A DNA stretch of 49,446 nucleotides, taken from NCBI GenBank assembly GCA_905214905.1, contig CAJMNK010000007.1:1-49446 (forward strand). The letters run 5' to 3'. Source of the stretch: an uncultured bacterium. GTDB taxonomy: Bacteria > Actinomycetota > Coriobacteriia > Coriobacteriales > Coriobacteriaceae. The notes below the pieces were generated by a model, which searched no databases, was not told the origin of the DNA, and saw only the letters and a program-made list of their open reading frames with translations. Each line of letters begins with the position of its first letter. Within the stretch, counting starts at the first letter, position 1. A program made the position numbers and the translations under genes. Below, piece by piece: positions 16,779 to 24,292 of the stretch.

Positions 16779-16888
16779 CGGTCCGTTGATTTGTAATCAA
16801 CGGACTGTGGGTTGCCGCCGCCAGAACGAATAGTTTTTGGTTTTGACGAACAGATAAGACTGTTCGTTCTGACGAATGGTTTTTGAGA
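16779..16888. repeat. Structured intergenic region with tRNA-arm resemblance
   Basis: A perfect hairpin (TCCGTTGATT-tgt-AATCAACGGA) has the same TGATTTGTAATCA loop as the anticodon arm of the tRNA-Thr 150 bases downstream, and both are followed by GGGTTGC. Next come imperfect direct repeats GAACGAATAGTTTTTGG and GACGAATGGTTTTTGAG around CGAACAG-ataaga-CTGTTCG. It could be a tRNA remnant or a regulatory hairpin; this is uncertain. Confidence 0.35.
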
Positions 16889-16968
16889 TGTGGTCGGTCG
16901 AAGGGTCTGTTGCGCCCCGTCCCCAATTCCTTTATCCTAAACAGGCTTCGCGCGAAAGCGCCAAGTGT

Positions 16969-17043
16969 GCCAGTGTGGCGCAACGGTAGCGCAACTGATT
17001 TGTAATCAGTGGGTTGCGGGTTCGATTCCTGTCACTGGCTCCA
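16969..17043 (+). tRNA. tRNA-Thr (anticodon TGT)
   Basis: Acceptor arms GCCAGTG and CACTGGC close the cloverleaf. The anticodon stem ACTGA/TCAGT holds loop TTTGTAA with anticodon TGT for ACA codons. The T-arm has GTTCGATTC. The 3' CCA is encoded (17041-17043). Confidence 0.93.
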
Positions 17044-17052
17044 TGAGAGTTT

Positions 17053-17090
17053 CGGGCTCTGTCTCTATATGGGACAGAGCCCGTTTCTAT
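17053..17090 (+). terminator. Terminator after tRNA-Thr
   Basis: CGGGCTCTGTC pairs with GACAGAGCCCG around TCTATATGG, followed by TTTCTATTT. It lies nine bases after the tRNA 3' end. Confidence 0.8.
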
Positions 17091-17158
17091 TTAGGTGGTG
17101 CGCCATCGGGTTAGCGCCCATCCCGTTTTTGGTTTGTCTCGTCCTCCAGTTTGTCTAA

Positions 17159-17283
17159 ATCTGTAACACCAAGACCGATATTCGGCATCTAACTGTTACA
17201 GATTGAGATGAAACTTAGGGTGTTTTAGGAATATCTTGATCTGTAACATGTAGAGGCGGAATAGGCCTCTTGCTGTTACAGAT
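17159..17283. repeat. Twin 45-bp hairpins with ATCTGTAACA arms
   Basis: Two units of exactly 45 bp (17159-17203 and 17239-17283) begin ATCTGTAACA and end TGTTACAGAT. Their inner parts differ but each is itself palindromic: CCGA-tat-TCGG in unit one, AGAGGC-ggaata-GGCCTCT in unit two. Flanks TTTGTCTCG (about 17133) and CGAGACAAG (about 17284) extend the outer symmetry. The region 17087-17416 holds no gene. Confidence 0.6.
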
Positions 17284-17354
17284 CGAGACAAGGGCGGGCG
17301 CGGATCTGGATGTCCTGCTCGAGCGTGGATTTCTGGATACGCGAGCGAAGAAAA

Positions 17355-17384
17355 TCTCCCGACCGGAGAACGAGCGTGGATAAT
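17355..17384 (+). repeat. Left direct repeat of the beta-glucoside island
   Basis: This 30-bp unit matches 21405-21434 at 26 of 30 positions in the same orientation. The shared core is GAGCGTGGATAAT, preceded by TCTCCCG. Another GAGCGTGGAT lies at about 17321-17330. The two copies lie 4.05 kb apart and bracket the PTS, glycosidase and regulator genes. Confidence 0.6.
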
Positions 17385-17436
17385 TAACTTGGATAGGGAG
17401 CTAAGGTAAACACCGATTGTCTATCGACGGCTTTAG

Positions 17437-17478
17437 AAACAACGACCCCGATTTCATTGTGGAATCGGGGTCGTTTGT
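17437..17478 (-). terminator. Bidirectional hairpin downstream of the PTS gene
   Basis: AACGACCCCGATT (17441-17453) and AATCGGGGTCGTT (17463-17475) are perfect arms. On the minus strand the stem is followed by TGTTTCTAAAG, so it should end the beta-glucoside operon about 100 bases after its stop. The short open frame at 17417-17605 overlaps it and is not credible. Confidence 0.7.
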
Positions 17479-17576
17479 GCCTCAGGAATCCGAATGGATT
17501 AATCGAGCTCCTAAGGAACTTCTTGGGTTCTTGCTAATGGTCTGCCGAGGATGTCCCCAATGCAAACAGCGGGCAT

Positions 17577-18977
17577 CTACTCAATATAGCTGGGGTTCTT
17601 CTTGATGATCACGCGTGCAGCGATGAAGGAGACGACGATGGCGATGATGGCGACAACGCATGCCAGCACGAAGTTACCCATGGACCCATCGGGAGCGATA
17701 AAGATGAGTGCCGAAAGAAGGCCGGGGCATGCTCCCGCAACATACTCTTTCAGAACAAAGATGCCTGCAGGGAGTCCAGCGCAGAGCGCGCCGATTGCCG
17801 TGCCGACAAGCAGGCGGGGACGCTCGATGAGGCAACCGTAGAACGCGGGCTCGGTTACGCCACAGAGTGCGGTGACGGCAACCGTGGTGACCATACCCCT
17901 CTTCTCTTTGTTTCCCTTCATGGCAGTTGCCAGGGCGAGGCTCGTGCCGCCAATGCAGAGGTTCGAGATGAATCCAAAGATAATGGGTGCCCAACCGAGC
18001 TGCGCCAGGCTCGTAACTTCGATTGCGATGTAAGCCTTATCGAGACCGAGCATGACGAAATAGGGGTTAAGGGCTGCCAGGATCGGAGTAGCGATAAATG
18101 CCACGTTGTCCATAAGCCACGTGACGGCATCGCTCAGCGCGTAGCCCATCATGCTGCCGGCGGGGCCAAGGATAATAAGCTCGACGGGCACGACGATGAT
18201 CATGGTGAGCAGCGGCTTTAAGAACAGTTTGGTAACGTCGGGAATGATCTTCTGAAGGCCGCGGTCGACAAAGTACATGAATACAACGCCCAGTACGATG
18301 GGCACTACCGTACTCGAATAGTCGTTCGTCGGGATGGGAATACCAAGAAAGTCGAGACCCTCGGCACCGCTAATGGACGAGCTGATCATGATCGCGCCCA
18401 GCAATGCGCCCATGATGGGCTGCATCTTCATGACGGCCGCGAGCTGATAACCAAGATAAACGGGTAAGAAGCTAAACGAAGCGCTAAAGATCGCCAACAG
18501 GACCTGGGCGGTTCCGCTATCGGTGCTCAATCCGCAATAATTGACCAGGAGATTCTTGATCGAAAGAATGAGTCCGCCAACGATGAGCGCCGGGACGATG
18601 GGCATGAATACCTGTGCAGAGACGTTCCCGAATTTCTCAATCAAGCCCATGGCGGTGTTACCGCTTTTAATGCCTTCTGCAAGGTCTTTGGCGGTTTGGG
18701 CATCGTCGGCAACCGTGCCACCGCCGACTTCGATTCCCGCGAAGTCGAGGAAGTCGTTGTAAGCCTCGGTGACGTTGGGGCCGATGATCACCTGAAGCTG
18801 GCCACCGCTGACTACTGCCCCGAGCGCCTGATCGGCCGATTTGGCGAGCTGGAGATCGATGATCGAGGTGTCTCGTGCGTCGATGCGAAGGCGCGTCGCA
18901 CAATGAGTTACCGATGTAATGTTCTCTTTGCCGCCAACAGCCTTTAGGACTGTTTCGGACATTGCCTGATATTTCAT
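17577..18977 (-). CDS. bglP: PTS beta-glucoside transporter, EIIBC only
   Basis: This 466-residue permease takes up a beta-glucoside and phosphorylates it. The IIB domain (about 1-85) has the phospho-cysteine in VTHCATRLR (Cys26). The IIC domain follows with about ten membrane segments and the characteristic loop GVTEPAFYGCLIERPR near residue 380. There is no C-terminal EIIA, unlike the full-length BglF/BglP of about 610-630 residues, so a separate EIIA must supply phosphate; one is at 35714-36256. It lies nine bases after the glycosidase gene and is co-transcribed. The sugar is inferred to be an aryl-beta-glucoside such as cellobiose, salicin or arbutin. Confidence 0.85.
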   Translation of the reverse strand: MKYQAMSETVLKAVGGKENITSVTHCATRLRIDARDTSIIDLQLAKSADQALGAVVSGGQLQVIIGPNVTEAYNDFLDFAGIEVGGGTVADDAQTAKDLAEGIKSGNTAMGLIEKFGNVSAQVFMPIVPALIVGGLILSIKNLLVNYCGLSTDSGTAQVLLAIFSASFSFLPVYLGYQLAAVMKMQPIMGALLGAIMISSSISGAEGLDFLGIPIPTNDYSSTVVPIVLGVVFMYFVDRGLQKIIPDVTKLFLKPLLTMIIVVPVELIILGPAGSMMGYALSDAVTWLMDNVAFIATPILAALNPYFVMLGLDKAYIAIEVTSLAQLGWAPIIFGFISNLCIGGTSLALATAMKGNKEKRGMVTTVAVTALCGVTEPAFYGCLIERPRLLVGTAIGALCAGLPAGIFVLKEYVAGACPGLLSALIFIAPDGSMGNFVLACVVAIIAIVVSFIAARVIIKKNPSYIE

Positions 18978-18986
18978 CTCTTTCTC

Positions 18987-20405
18987 CTAGCCTTCCTGCT
19001 CCTGATACTTCGAGATAAGGTCTCGGTACCAATACCAGCTCTTTTTGGGGGTGCGCTCCAGATTGTTCTCGAAGTCGATATGGACAAGTCCGTATCGTTT
19101 TTCGTAGCCGTTGATCCAGCTATACAGATCCATCGTCGACCAGAGGTAGTAGCCCTCAACGCGCGCGCCGTCGCGCTTAGCCCTCATCATGTGCTCGATG
19201 AACTGGCCCAGAAGCTCGATGCGGTCATCATCGTGGATCATTCCGTCTGCGTCTGGTTGCTCATAGGCGCCATGTCCGTTTTCCGTAATAAAGATGCGGG
19301 GCGCGTCATAGCGCTCGTGGACATCCATGATGGTTGAATACATGCAACCTGGGAGTATTTCGCGGCCCCATTTATTGCGGGGAACATTGCTGTCGCGGGC
19401 GCTTTCAAACAAGGGCGCAATGCATTTTCCTTCGACCTTTTTGCTCGAACCGCCCTTATTGTTCGCCGAAACGGCAAGCTCTCCACCGTGCCAGTCGGTT
19501 ACATACTCTCGGCAATACACGTTGAGTCCAATAAAATCGACTTTACCGTCTCTGAATTCTTCTACGTCATTTGGGGATCGATAGAGCGAGACGCCAAGTT
19601 TTTCAAGGATTTCGTCCATTTCTGGCGGCAGTTGACCCTGAAGCGCTGGTGCCAGAATCATGCGATTGGCGAAAAAGTCTGCGTATCGAAATACGTCATC
19701 AGGGTGCTCGGTTGCCGGGTCGAGTTCGACAACGCCGCCATCGTGGACGGCGCCGATGATGCCGTCGTAGCCCATTTGACGATATGTTCGGACTGCGAGT
19801 GCGCTCGCGCGCATCAGGTTGTACTGAAACTGCATGTACGACTGAACGTCGAGCGATCGATTGGGGGGATAGTTGCCCAACATGTTTACGCAGTAGCTGT
19901 AGAAATGCGGCTCGTTAACGGTAGCCCAGATTTTGACGCGGTCTCCAAAGCGCTCAAAGCAAATCTTGGCGTATTTGCAGAACCACTCTGCCATGTCGTT
20001 GTTCAGCCATCCGCCTTTGCAAGCAAGCGTGAATGGTAGATCGTAATGGAACAGCGTAACGTTGGGCTCTATGCCATTTTCGAGGCAACAATCAATGACC
20101 CGATTATAAAAATCGATACCCTCTTCATTCACTTCGCCGATACCCGTGGGGATGATTCGACTCCATGAAAGAGAGAAGCGATAAGTGTTTTGTCCGCCTT
20201 CTTTCATCATGCGGATATCTTCTTCATAGCGATGGTAGAAGTCGCAAGATACATCACCGTCAACATGGTTGATGTTCTTATTGCTTGTGTGGCTAAAGAA
20301 ATCCCACTCGCCAAGGCCTTTGCCGTCTTCGTTCCAGGCACCCTCGCACTGATAAGACGCCGTGGCGGAACCCCAGAGAAACGGCATGTTGTTCACGTTG
20401 TCCAT
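18987..20405 (-). CDS. bglA: GH1 6-phospho-beta-glucosidase
   Basis: This 472-residue glycosidase hydrolyses phosphorylated beta-glucosides delivered by the PTS. The acid/base Glu is in ATVNEPH (near residue 165) and the nucleophile in ITENGHG (near residue 370). The N-terminal FLWGSATASYQCEGAW is a GH1 hallmark. I placed the start at ATG 20405 after GGAAAGGGGA, giving MDNVNN; a frame start six residues earlier is less likely. It leads the two-gene operon transcribed leftward and is divergent from the RpiR regulator. Whether the substrate is truly phosphorylated follows from its PTS partner. Confidence 0.87.
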   Translation of the reverse strand: MDNVNNMPFLWGSATASYQCEGAWNEDGKGLGEWDFFSHTSNKNINHVDGDVSCDFYHRYEEDIRMMKEGGQNTYRFSLSWSRIIPTGIGEVNEEGIDFYNRVIDCCLENGIEPNVTLFHYDLPFTLACKGGWLNNDMAEWFCKYAKICFERFGDRVKIWATVNEPHFYSYCVNMLGNYPPNRSLDVQSYMQFQYNLMRASALAVRTYRQMGYDGIIGAVHDGGVVELDPATEHPDDVFRYADFFANRMILAPALQGQLPPEMDEILEKLGVSLYRSPNDVEEFRDGKVDFIGLNVYCREYVTDWHGGELAVSANNKGGSSKKVEGKCIAPLFESARDSNVPRNKWGREILPGCMYSTIMDVHERYDAPRIFITENGHGAYEQPDADGMIHDDDRIELLGQFIEHMMRAKRDGARVEGYYLWSTMDLYSWINGYEKRYGLVHIDFENNLERTPKKSWYWYRDLISKYQEQEG

Positions 20406-20466
20406 GAATCCCCTTTCCATCATTCAACACGGTGGATACGTGTGGCGGAATTACGATTAAGATGAC

Positions 20467-20520
20467 GTCAACTGATTTGAATCATAGGAGAACGACCAAA
20501 GCTGTTTGATTCAATAAATG
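20467..20520. promoter_or_regulatory. Candidate RpiR operator in the divergent promoter region
   Basis: TGATTTGAATCA (20471-20482) is a palindrome with half sites TGATT and AATCA. A second related site, TTTGATTCAAT, lies at about 20508-20518. Both lie in the gap between the glycosidase and the regulator gene. RpiR proteins typically bind such palindromes, but binding here is inferred. Confidence 0.45.
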
Positions 20521-20556
20521 AACCATGATTTCGAGGAGAGCGGAAAGAGGGATCAC

Positions 20557-21390
20557 GTGAATATCAATGACTTCGATGTGCTCAATCGCATTAGCTCAAT
20601 CATCAACAGCGAGTTTGGGTCAAACGATGCCGCCATCGCTCGATATCTCATCGCTCACATTAGGCGTTCGAGCGAAATCAATGTTGCCGCAATAACCCGC
20701 GATGCATTCGTGACCCGTTCCGCTGTTCGTCGTTTCTGCAATCGATTGGGCTACCAGTCTCTTAGCGATTTGAAAGAATCATTTACTCAATCAGTCTTTC
20801 CAAGCGACTTAAGCCATCGAGAGGAGGAATTTGGCTACGAGGAGTACAGGGCAGAGCTCGACGTTCGCATGATCGAGATGTTCGCTGAGGTTGAAAGCGG
20901 CGTGTCCGATATCGCTATTAAGCACCTTGCCGACGAAATTGATGGCCATAAAAACGTTGAAATCTGGTGCACCAATAATGTGAGCGCCAATCTCGTACGA
21001 TTTCAGCAGGAAATGTTTTATGCGGGCAAGATAGTTCGCATAGTTGCTGGGGCTAACGTCGCAGAATTGAAAAACATGGGAGACGTTTCGCAGTCATTGA
21101 TAATTCTCGTATCGGTCTCCGGGCTATTTGCGTCACAGGCACGTGAGTATCTTGATTGCCGTTCGGGCAGGAAGATTCTAATTACTGCGTTTAGCAACGA
21201 TGACAAATCGAGGTCTTTTGACTGTGTATATCGTCTTGGTAATGCGGGAAACGGAATTGACCGACTCGGCGTTTATTCGAAATATGCCATGACTTATTTC
21301 TTCGACTTGCTATCGTCGTGTTACTTGAGTCGCTACCCCTGCACCAAGGGGGAGCCGCTCTATGGGTCTACTTTGGCCTGGCCCGAGTAG
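20557..21390 (+). CDS. RpiR/MurR-family transcription regulator
   Basis: This 277-residue regulator has an N-terminal HTH_6 domain (about 1-75, with AITRDAFVTRSAVRRFCNRLG) and a SIS-type sugar-phosphate-binding domain (about 115-250). GTG 20557 is preferred because AGAGGG lies six bases upstream; an ATG at 20518 has no ribosome site. It is divergent from the glycosidase-PTS operon and probably responds to the sugar phosphate they produce. Base composition is lower in GC than its neighbours, which hints at transfer. Confidence 0.8.
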   Translation: MNINDFDVLNRISSIINSEFGSNDAAIARYLIAHIRRSSEINVAAITRDAFVTRSAVRRFCNRLGYQSLSDLKESFTQSVFPSDLSHREEEFGYEEYRAELDVRMIEMFAEVESGVSDIAIKHLADEIDGHKNVEIWCTNNVSANLVRFQQEMFYAGKIVRIVAGANVAELKNMGDVSQSLIILVSVSGLFASQAREYLDCRSGRKILITAFSNDDKSRSFDCVYRLGNAGNGIDRLGVYSKYAMTYFFDLLSSCYLSRYPCTKGEPLYGSTLAWPE

Positions 21391-21404
21391 TTCGGCTCTA
21401 TAGT

Positions 21405-21434
21405 TCTCCCGCCTAGAGAATGAGCGTGGATAAT
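21405..21434 (+). repeat. Right direct repeat of the beta-glucoside island
   Basis: This is the second copy of the 30-bp unit at 17355-17384 (26 of 30 identical, same orientation). Its GAGCGTGGATAAT end is also the left arm of the longer palindrome at 21422-21485. Confidence 0.6.
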
Positions 21435-21485
21435 CTGCCACTTTGGCCTCAGAAACACGCCAAAAGTGGGAGATTATCCACGCTC
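21422..21485. repeat. 64-bp palindrome with GAGCGTGGATAATCT arms
   Basis: The 15-base arms GAGCGTGGATAATCT and AGATTATCCACGCTC are perfect complements, with an inner stem CCACTTTGGC/GCCAAAAGTGG. A further inverted copy, ending ATCCACGCTCG, follows at about 21496-21511. The palindrome lies 31 bases after the regulator stop and could end its transcript. From 21512 to about 21725 I see nothing recognisable. Confidence 0.6.
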
Positions 21486-21729
21486 GATGTCAAACGGGAG
21501 AAAATCCACGCTCGATTGTGCCGGTGAAGGCCGATCACGACCTATGTAATAAGCGCAAGGGATCCGTTATCGAGGGTCGAGACTGCAGACATACTCCATT
21601 ACGCCAAAGTGTTCCCTTGGGAAATGACGCCGGCATTGCCAAATTAATCACTCCAGATAATCAAACTCAACAAAACCGCAGGTCAAAGGTATATAGATAC
21701 GCCCGGGACCGTGTATCTAGAGGTTTTCG

Positions 21730-21759
21730 TTGACAGCCCCCAAGGTTGCATCGTATTAT
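21730..21759 (+). promoter_or_regulatory. Promoter of the tRNA-tuf operon
   Basis: TTGACA (21730-21735) and TATTAT (21754-21759) are separated by 18 bases. They lie about 60 bases upstream of tRNA-Tyr, as expected for a strong sigma-70-like promoter of stable RNA. Confidence 0.75.
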
Positions 21760-21821
21760 CTTTTTCGTTCGCGGGGGCGGCGGTCCAAAAGACCAAAGAA
21801 CCTGCGGATACTTGAACGATT

Positions 21822-21903
21822 GGGAGTTTGCCCGAGTGGTTAATGGGGACGGGCTGTAAACCCGTTGGCTCTGCCTACATAGGTTCGAATCCTATAGCTC
21901 CCA
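21822..21903 (+). tRNA. tRNA-Tyr (anticodon GTA)
   Basis: The acceptor stem is GGGAGTT/AGCTCCC. The anticodon arm CGGGC-TGTAAAC-CCG contains GTA. The long variable arm (TTGGCTCTGCCTACA region) is typical of class II tRNA-Tyr. No CCA is encoded: CCC follows the discriminator A. Confidence 0.92.
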
Positions 21904-21913
21904 CCCGTCAAGT

Positions 21914-21989
21914 GCCTGTATAGCTCAGTCGGTAGAGCACTTCGTTGGTAACGAAGAGGTCACCAGTTCAAGTCTGGTTGCAGGCTCCA
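21914..21989 (+). tRNA. tRNA-Thr (anticodon GGT)
   Basis: The acceptor stem GCCTGTA/TGCAGGC includes one G-T pair. The anticodon loop is TTGGTAA within CTTCG/CGAAG. The 3' CCA is encoded. It reads ACC and ACU codons. Confidence 0.93.
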
Positions 21990-21992
21990 TCC

Positions 21993-22069
21993 GGCGGTGT
22001 AGCTCAGTTGGTTAGAGCACACGGTTCATACCCGTGGCGTCACTGGTTCGAATCCAGTCACCGCTACCA
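21993..22069 (+). tRNA. tRNA-Met (anticodon CAT), elongator-type
   Basis: The acceptor is GGCGGTG/CACCGCT with a G-T first pair, not the C-A mismatch of initiator tRNA. The anticodon loop TTCATAC holds CAT. CCA is encoded. A lysidine-modified tRNA-Ile2 cannot be excluded from sequence alone, but the position between tRNA-Thr and tuf favours Met. Confidence 0.88.
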
Positions 22070-22080
22070 TAGGTAACACG

Positions 22081-22111
22081 GTGGCTTCTCAATAGTATGT
22101 TGAGAGGCCAC
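22081..22111 (+). promoter_or_regulatory. Hairpin in the tuf leader
   Basis: GTGGCTTCTCAA and TTGAGAGGCCAC pair with one G-T, around TAGTATG. There is no T-run. It may be a processing site between the tRNAs and the tuf messenger. Confidence 0.45.
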
Positions 22112-22165
22112 TATGGTATAAAGGCAAAGTCCCGTCCGGGGACGACCTGTTTAGAGGAGGGCTTT

Positions 22166-23356
22166 ATGGCCAAAGAGAAGTTTGAGCGCACTAAGCCGCA
22201 TGTTAACATCGGCACCATTGGTCACGTCGACCACGGCAAGACCACGCTGACCGCTGCCATCACCAAGGTTCTCTCCGAGACCGAGGGCTGCAAGGCTGAC
22301 TTCACTGCGTTCGAGAACATCGACAAGGCTCCCGAGGAGCGCGAGCGCGGCATTACGATCTCCGTCTCCCACGTCGAGTACGAGACTGCTGCCCGTCACT
22401 ACGCTCACGTTGACTGCCCGGGCCACGCTGACTACGTCAAGAACATGATCACCGGTGCTGCTCAGATGGACGGCGCTATCCTGGTCATCGCCGCTACCGA
22501 CGGCCCCATGGCTCAGACCCGCGAGCACATCCTGCTCGCCCGTCAGGTCGGCGTTCCCTACATCGTCGTCTTCCTGAACAAGTGCGACATGGTTGACGAT
22601 GACGAGCTCATCGACCTCGTCGAGATGGAGACCCGTGAGCTCCTCTCCGAGTACGATTTCCCCGGCGACGACATCCCCGTCATCCGTGGTTCCGCTCTGG
22701 GCGCTCTCGAGGGCGACACCAAGTGGATGGACGCCATTCGCGAGCTCATGAACGCTGTCGACGAGTACATCCCGACGCCTGCTCGTAACAACGACCTCCC
22801 GTTCCTGATGGCCGTTGAGGACGTTATGACCATCTCCGGCCGTGGTACCGTTGCTACCGGCCGTGTCGAGCGCGGTGAGCTCAAGCTCAACGAGCCCGTC
22901 GAGATCGTCGGCATCAAGGATACCCAGAACACCGTCGTTACCGGTATCGAGATGTTCCGTAAGTCCATGGACTTCTGCGAGGCTGGCGACAACGTCGGTC
23001 TGCTGCTCCGCGGCATCAAGCGCGAGGACATCGAGCGCGGCCAGGTTCTCTGCAAGCCCGGTTCGGTTACCCCGCACACCAAGTTCACCGGCGAGATCTA
23101 CGTTCTGACCAAGGAGGAGGGCGGCCGTCACACCCCGTTCTTCGATGGTTATCGTCCTCAGTTCTACTTCCGTACCACCGACGTTACCGGTACGGTCAAG
23201 CTCCCCGAGGGCACCGAGATGGCTATGCCTGGTGACCACATCACCATCGAGGGCGACCTCATCCACCCGATCGCCATGGAGGAGGGCCTGCGCTTCGCTA
23301 TCCGCGAGGGTGGCCACACCGTCGGTTCGGGCATTGTCTCCACGATCATTGAGTAA
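22166..23356 (+). CDS. tuf: Elongation factor Tu
   Basis: This 396-residue GTPase delivers aminoacyl-tRNA to the ribosome. G1 GHVDHGKTT, G3 DCPGH and G4 NKCD are clear, followed by the two beta-barrel domains. ATG 22166 with GAGGAGG upstream gives the usual MAKEKFERTKPHVN; the frame extends back to 22097 without sense. The gene has the most biased codon use in the window, as expected. It follows three tRNAs, a common bacterial tRNA-tufB arrangement. Confidence 0.97.
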   Translation: MAKEKFERTKPHVNIGTIGHVDHGKTTLTAAITKVLSETEGCKADFTAFENIDKAPEERERGITISVSHVEYETAARHYAHVDCPGHADYVKNMITGAAQMDGAILVIAATDGPMAQTREHILLARQVGVPYIVVFLNKCDMVDDDELIDLVEMETRELLSEYDFPGDDIPVIRGSALGALEGDTKWMDAIRELMNAVDEYIPTPARNNDLPFLMAVEDVMTISGRGTVATGRVERGELKLNEPVEIVGIKDTQNTVVTGIEMFRKSMDFCEAGDNVGLLLRGIKREDIERGQVLCKPGSVTPHTKFTGEIYVLTKEEGGRHTPFFDGYRPQFYFRTTDVTGTVKLPEGTEMAMPGDHITIEGDLIHPIAMEEGLRFAIREGGHTVGSGIVSTIIE

Positions 23357-23383
23357 ATTAGCTCTTTGATATAGCTGACTTAG

Positions 23384-23418
23384 AGAACCCGGCACTTATA
23401 TGGGTGCCGGGTTCTTTT
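23384..23418 (+). terminator. Terminator of tuf
   Basis: AGAACCCGGCAC and GTGCCGGGTTCT form a perfect 12-bp stem around TTATATGG, followed by TTTCTG. Confidence 0.9.
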
Positions 23419-23560
23419 CTGCAATGGATATTGAGCCGTTGCTGGTGTCGAGAGGATCGATAATGGTCCTGGGTGCACCGTCGATTAGATCTCGCTGGCT
23501 TCATTGATGTGTTCCAAATATGAATGGATCCAGCGAGAACCAATTGACTCGAGGTTTTCA

Positions 23561-23590
23561 TTGACAGCACTTACATAGAGCTGATAAAGT
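23561..23590 (+). promoter_or_regulatory. Promoter of rpmG-secE-nusG
   Basis: TTGACA (23561-23566) and TAAAGT (23585-23590) are 18 bases apart and lie about 45 bases before rpmG. The stretch 23419-23560 has no visible gene. Confidence 0.65.
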
Positions 23591-23635
23591 AACAACTCGT
23601 GCCCGTACGGGGCTGAAATGAAAGGTTCAGGATAC

Positions 23636-23785
23636 ATGCGTACTCTAGTTACTCTTGCGTGCACTGAGTGCAAGCGCCGCAACTATACGACCACCAAGAA
23701 CAAGGCGAACATGCCTGATCGTATGGAGATCAAGAAGTATTGCCCCTGGTGCCGTCACCACACGCTGCACAAAGAGACTCGCTAG
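23636..23785 (+). CDS. rpmG: Ribosomal protein L33
   Basis: This 49-residue protein is encoded by a frame too short for usual cut-offs. It begins MRTLVTLACTECKRRNYTTT and continues to CPWCRHHTLHKETR. Two CxxC pairs mark the zinc-binding (C+) form. The start ATG 23636 has CAGGA just upstream. It precedes tRNA-Trp and secE-nusG, the standard order in many Gram-positives. Confidence 0.93.
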   Translation: MRTLVTLACTECKRRNYTTTKNKANMPDRMEIKKYCPWCRHHTLHKETR

Positions 23786-23798
23786 TCTCTAGTCACAT

Positions 23799-23874
23799 AC
23801 GCCAGTAGTTCAATTGGTAGAGCATCGGTCTCCAAAACCGAGTGTTGAGGGTTCGAGTCCTTCCTGGCGTGCCA
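23799..23874 (+). tRNA. tRNA-Trp (anticodon CCA)
   Basis: The acceptor stem is ACGCCAG/CTGGCGT. The anticodon loop CTCCAAA sits within TCGGT/ACCGA. GGTTCGAGTCC is the T-arm, and CCA is encoded after discriminator G. It lies between rpmG and secE. Confidence 0.94.
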
Positions 23875-23883
23875 GTCATTATT

Positions 23884-23915
23884 CCGTAAGCTCCCAATTG
23901 GGGGCTTACGGTTTA
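23884..23915 (+). terminator. Hairpin between tRNA-Trp and secE
   Basis: CCGTAAGCTCCC pairs with GGGGGCTTACGG around AATT, followed by TTTAC. It may terminate part of the tRNA transcript or aid processing, while readthrough serves secE. Confidence 0.5.
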
Positions 23916-23950
23916 CTCATGTATAAGCGCATTGCGCGGAGGTAACCCAA

Positions 23951-24289
23951 ATGGCCAACAAGAAGAACAAGAAGAAGGCCCAGCAGCCGGCGCCAGCCAA
24001 CAACGCTGCCGCCAACTCCAAGGTTGAGGCCAAGAAGGCCGTTGCCAAGAAGAACGAGAAGGCTGCGAAGTCCAAGAAGAACGAGAAGCCTGGTTTCTTC
24101 GCCCGCACCAAGAAGTATTTCGCTTCGGTGAAGTCCGAGATGAAGCGCGTCACGTGGCCCGATAAGAAGGAGCTCGTGAACTACTCGGTCGTCGTTTGCG
24201 CTTCTCTGATCGTCGTCGGCGTCGTCATCGCTCTGCTCGATGCTGGCTTTGGCGAGGCTCTTGCTCTATTCTCTGGATTGAGGGGCTAA
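23951..24289 (+). CDS. secE: Preprotein translocase subunit SecE
   Basis: This 112-residue single-span membrane protein is an essential part of SecYEG. The C-terminal half has the SecE signature (SVKSEMKRVTWPDKKELVNY) followed by one transmembrane segment (about 80-105). The N-terminal 50 residues are rich in Lys/Ala/Asn and lack hydrophobic character, a long extension found in Actinobacteria. A GGAGG precedes ATG 23951. nusG starts three bases after its stop. Confidence 0.93.
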   Translation: MANKKNKKKAQQPAPANNAAANSKVEAKKAVAKKNEKAAKSKKNEKPGFFARTKKYFASVKSEMKRVTWPDKKELVNYSVVVCASLIVVGVVIALLDAGFGEALALFSGLRG

Positions 24290-24292
24290 ACC

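Noticed and set aside
17417..17605. Small plus-strand frame (62 codons)
   Set aside because: It runs through a terminator hairpin and into the PTS gene end, with no ribosome binding site.
22151..23395. Minus-strand frame opposite tuf (414 codons)
   Set aside because: Common shadow of the highly biased tuf gene; no ribosome site or family similarity.
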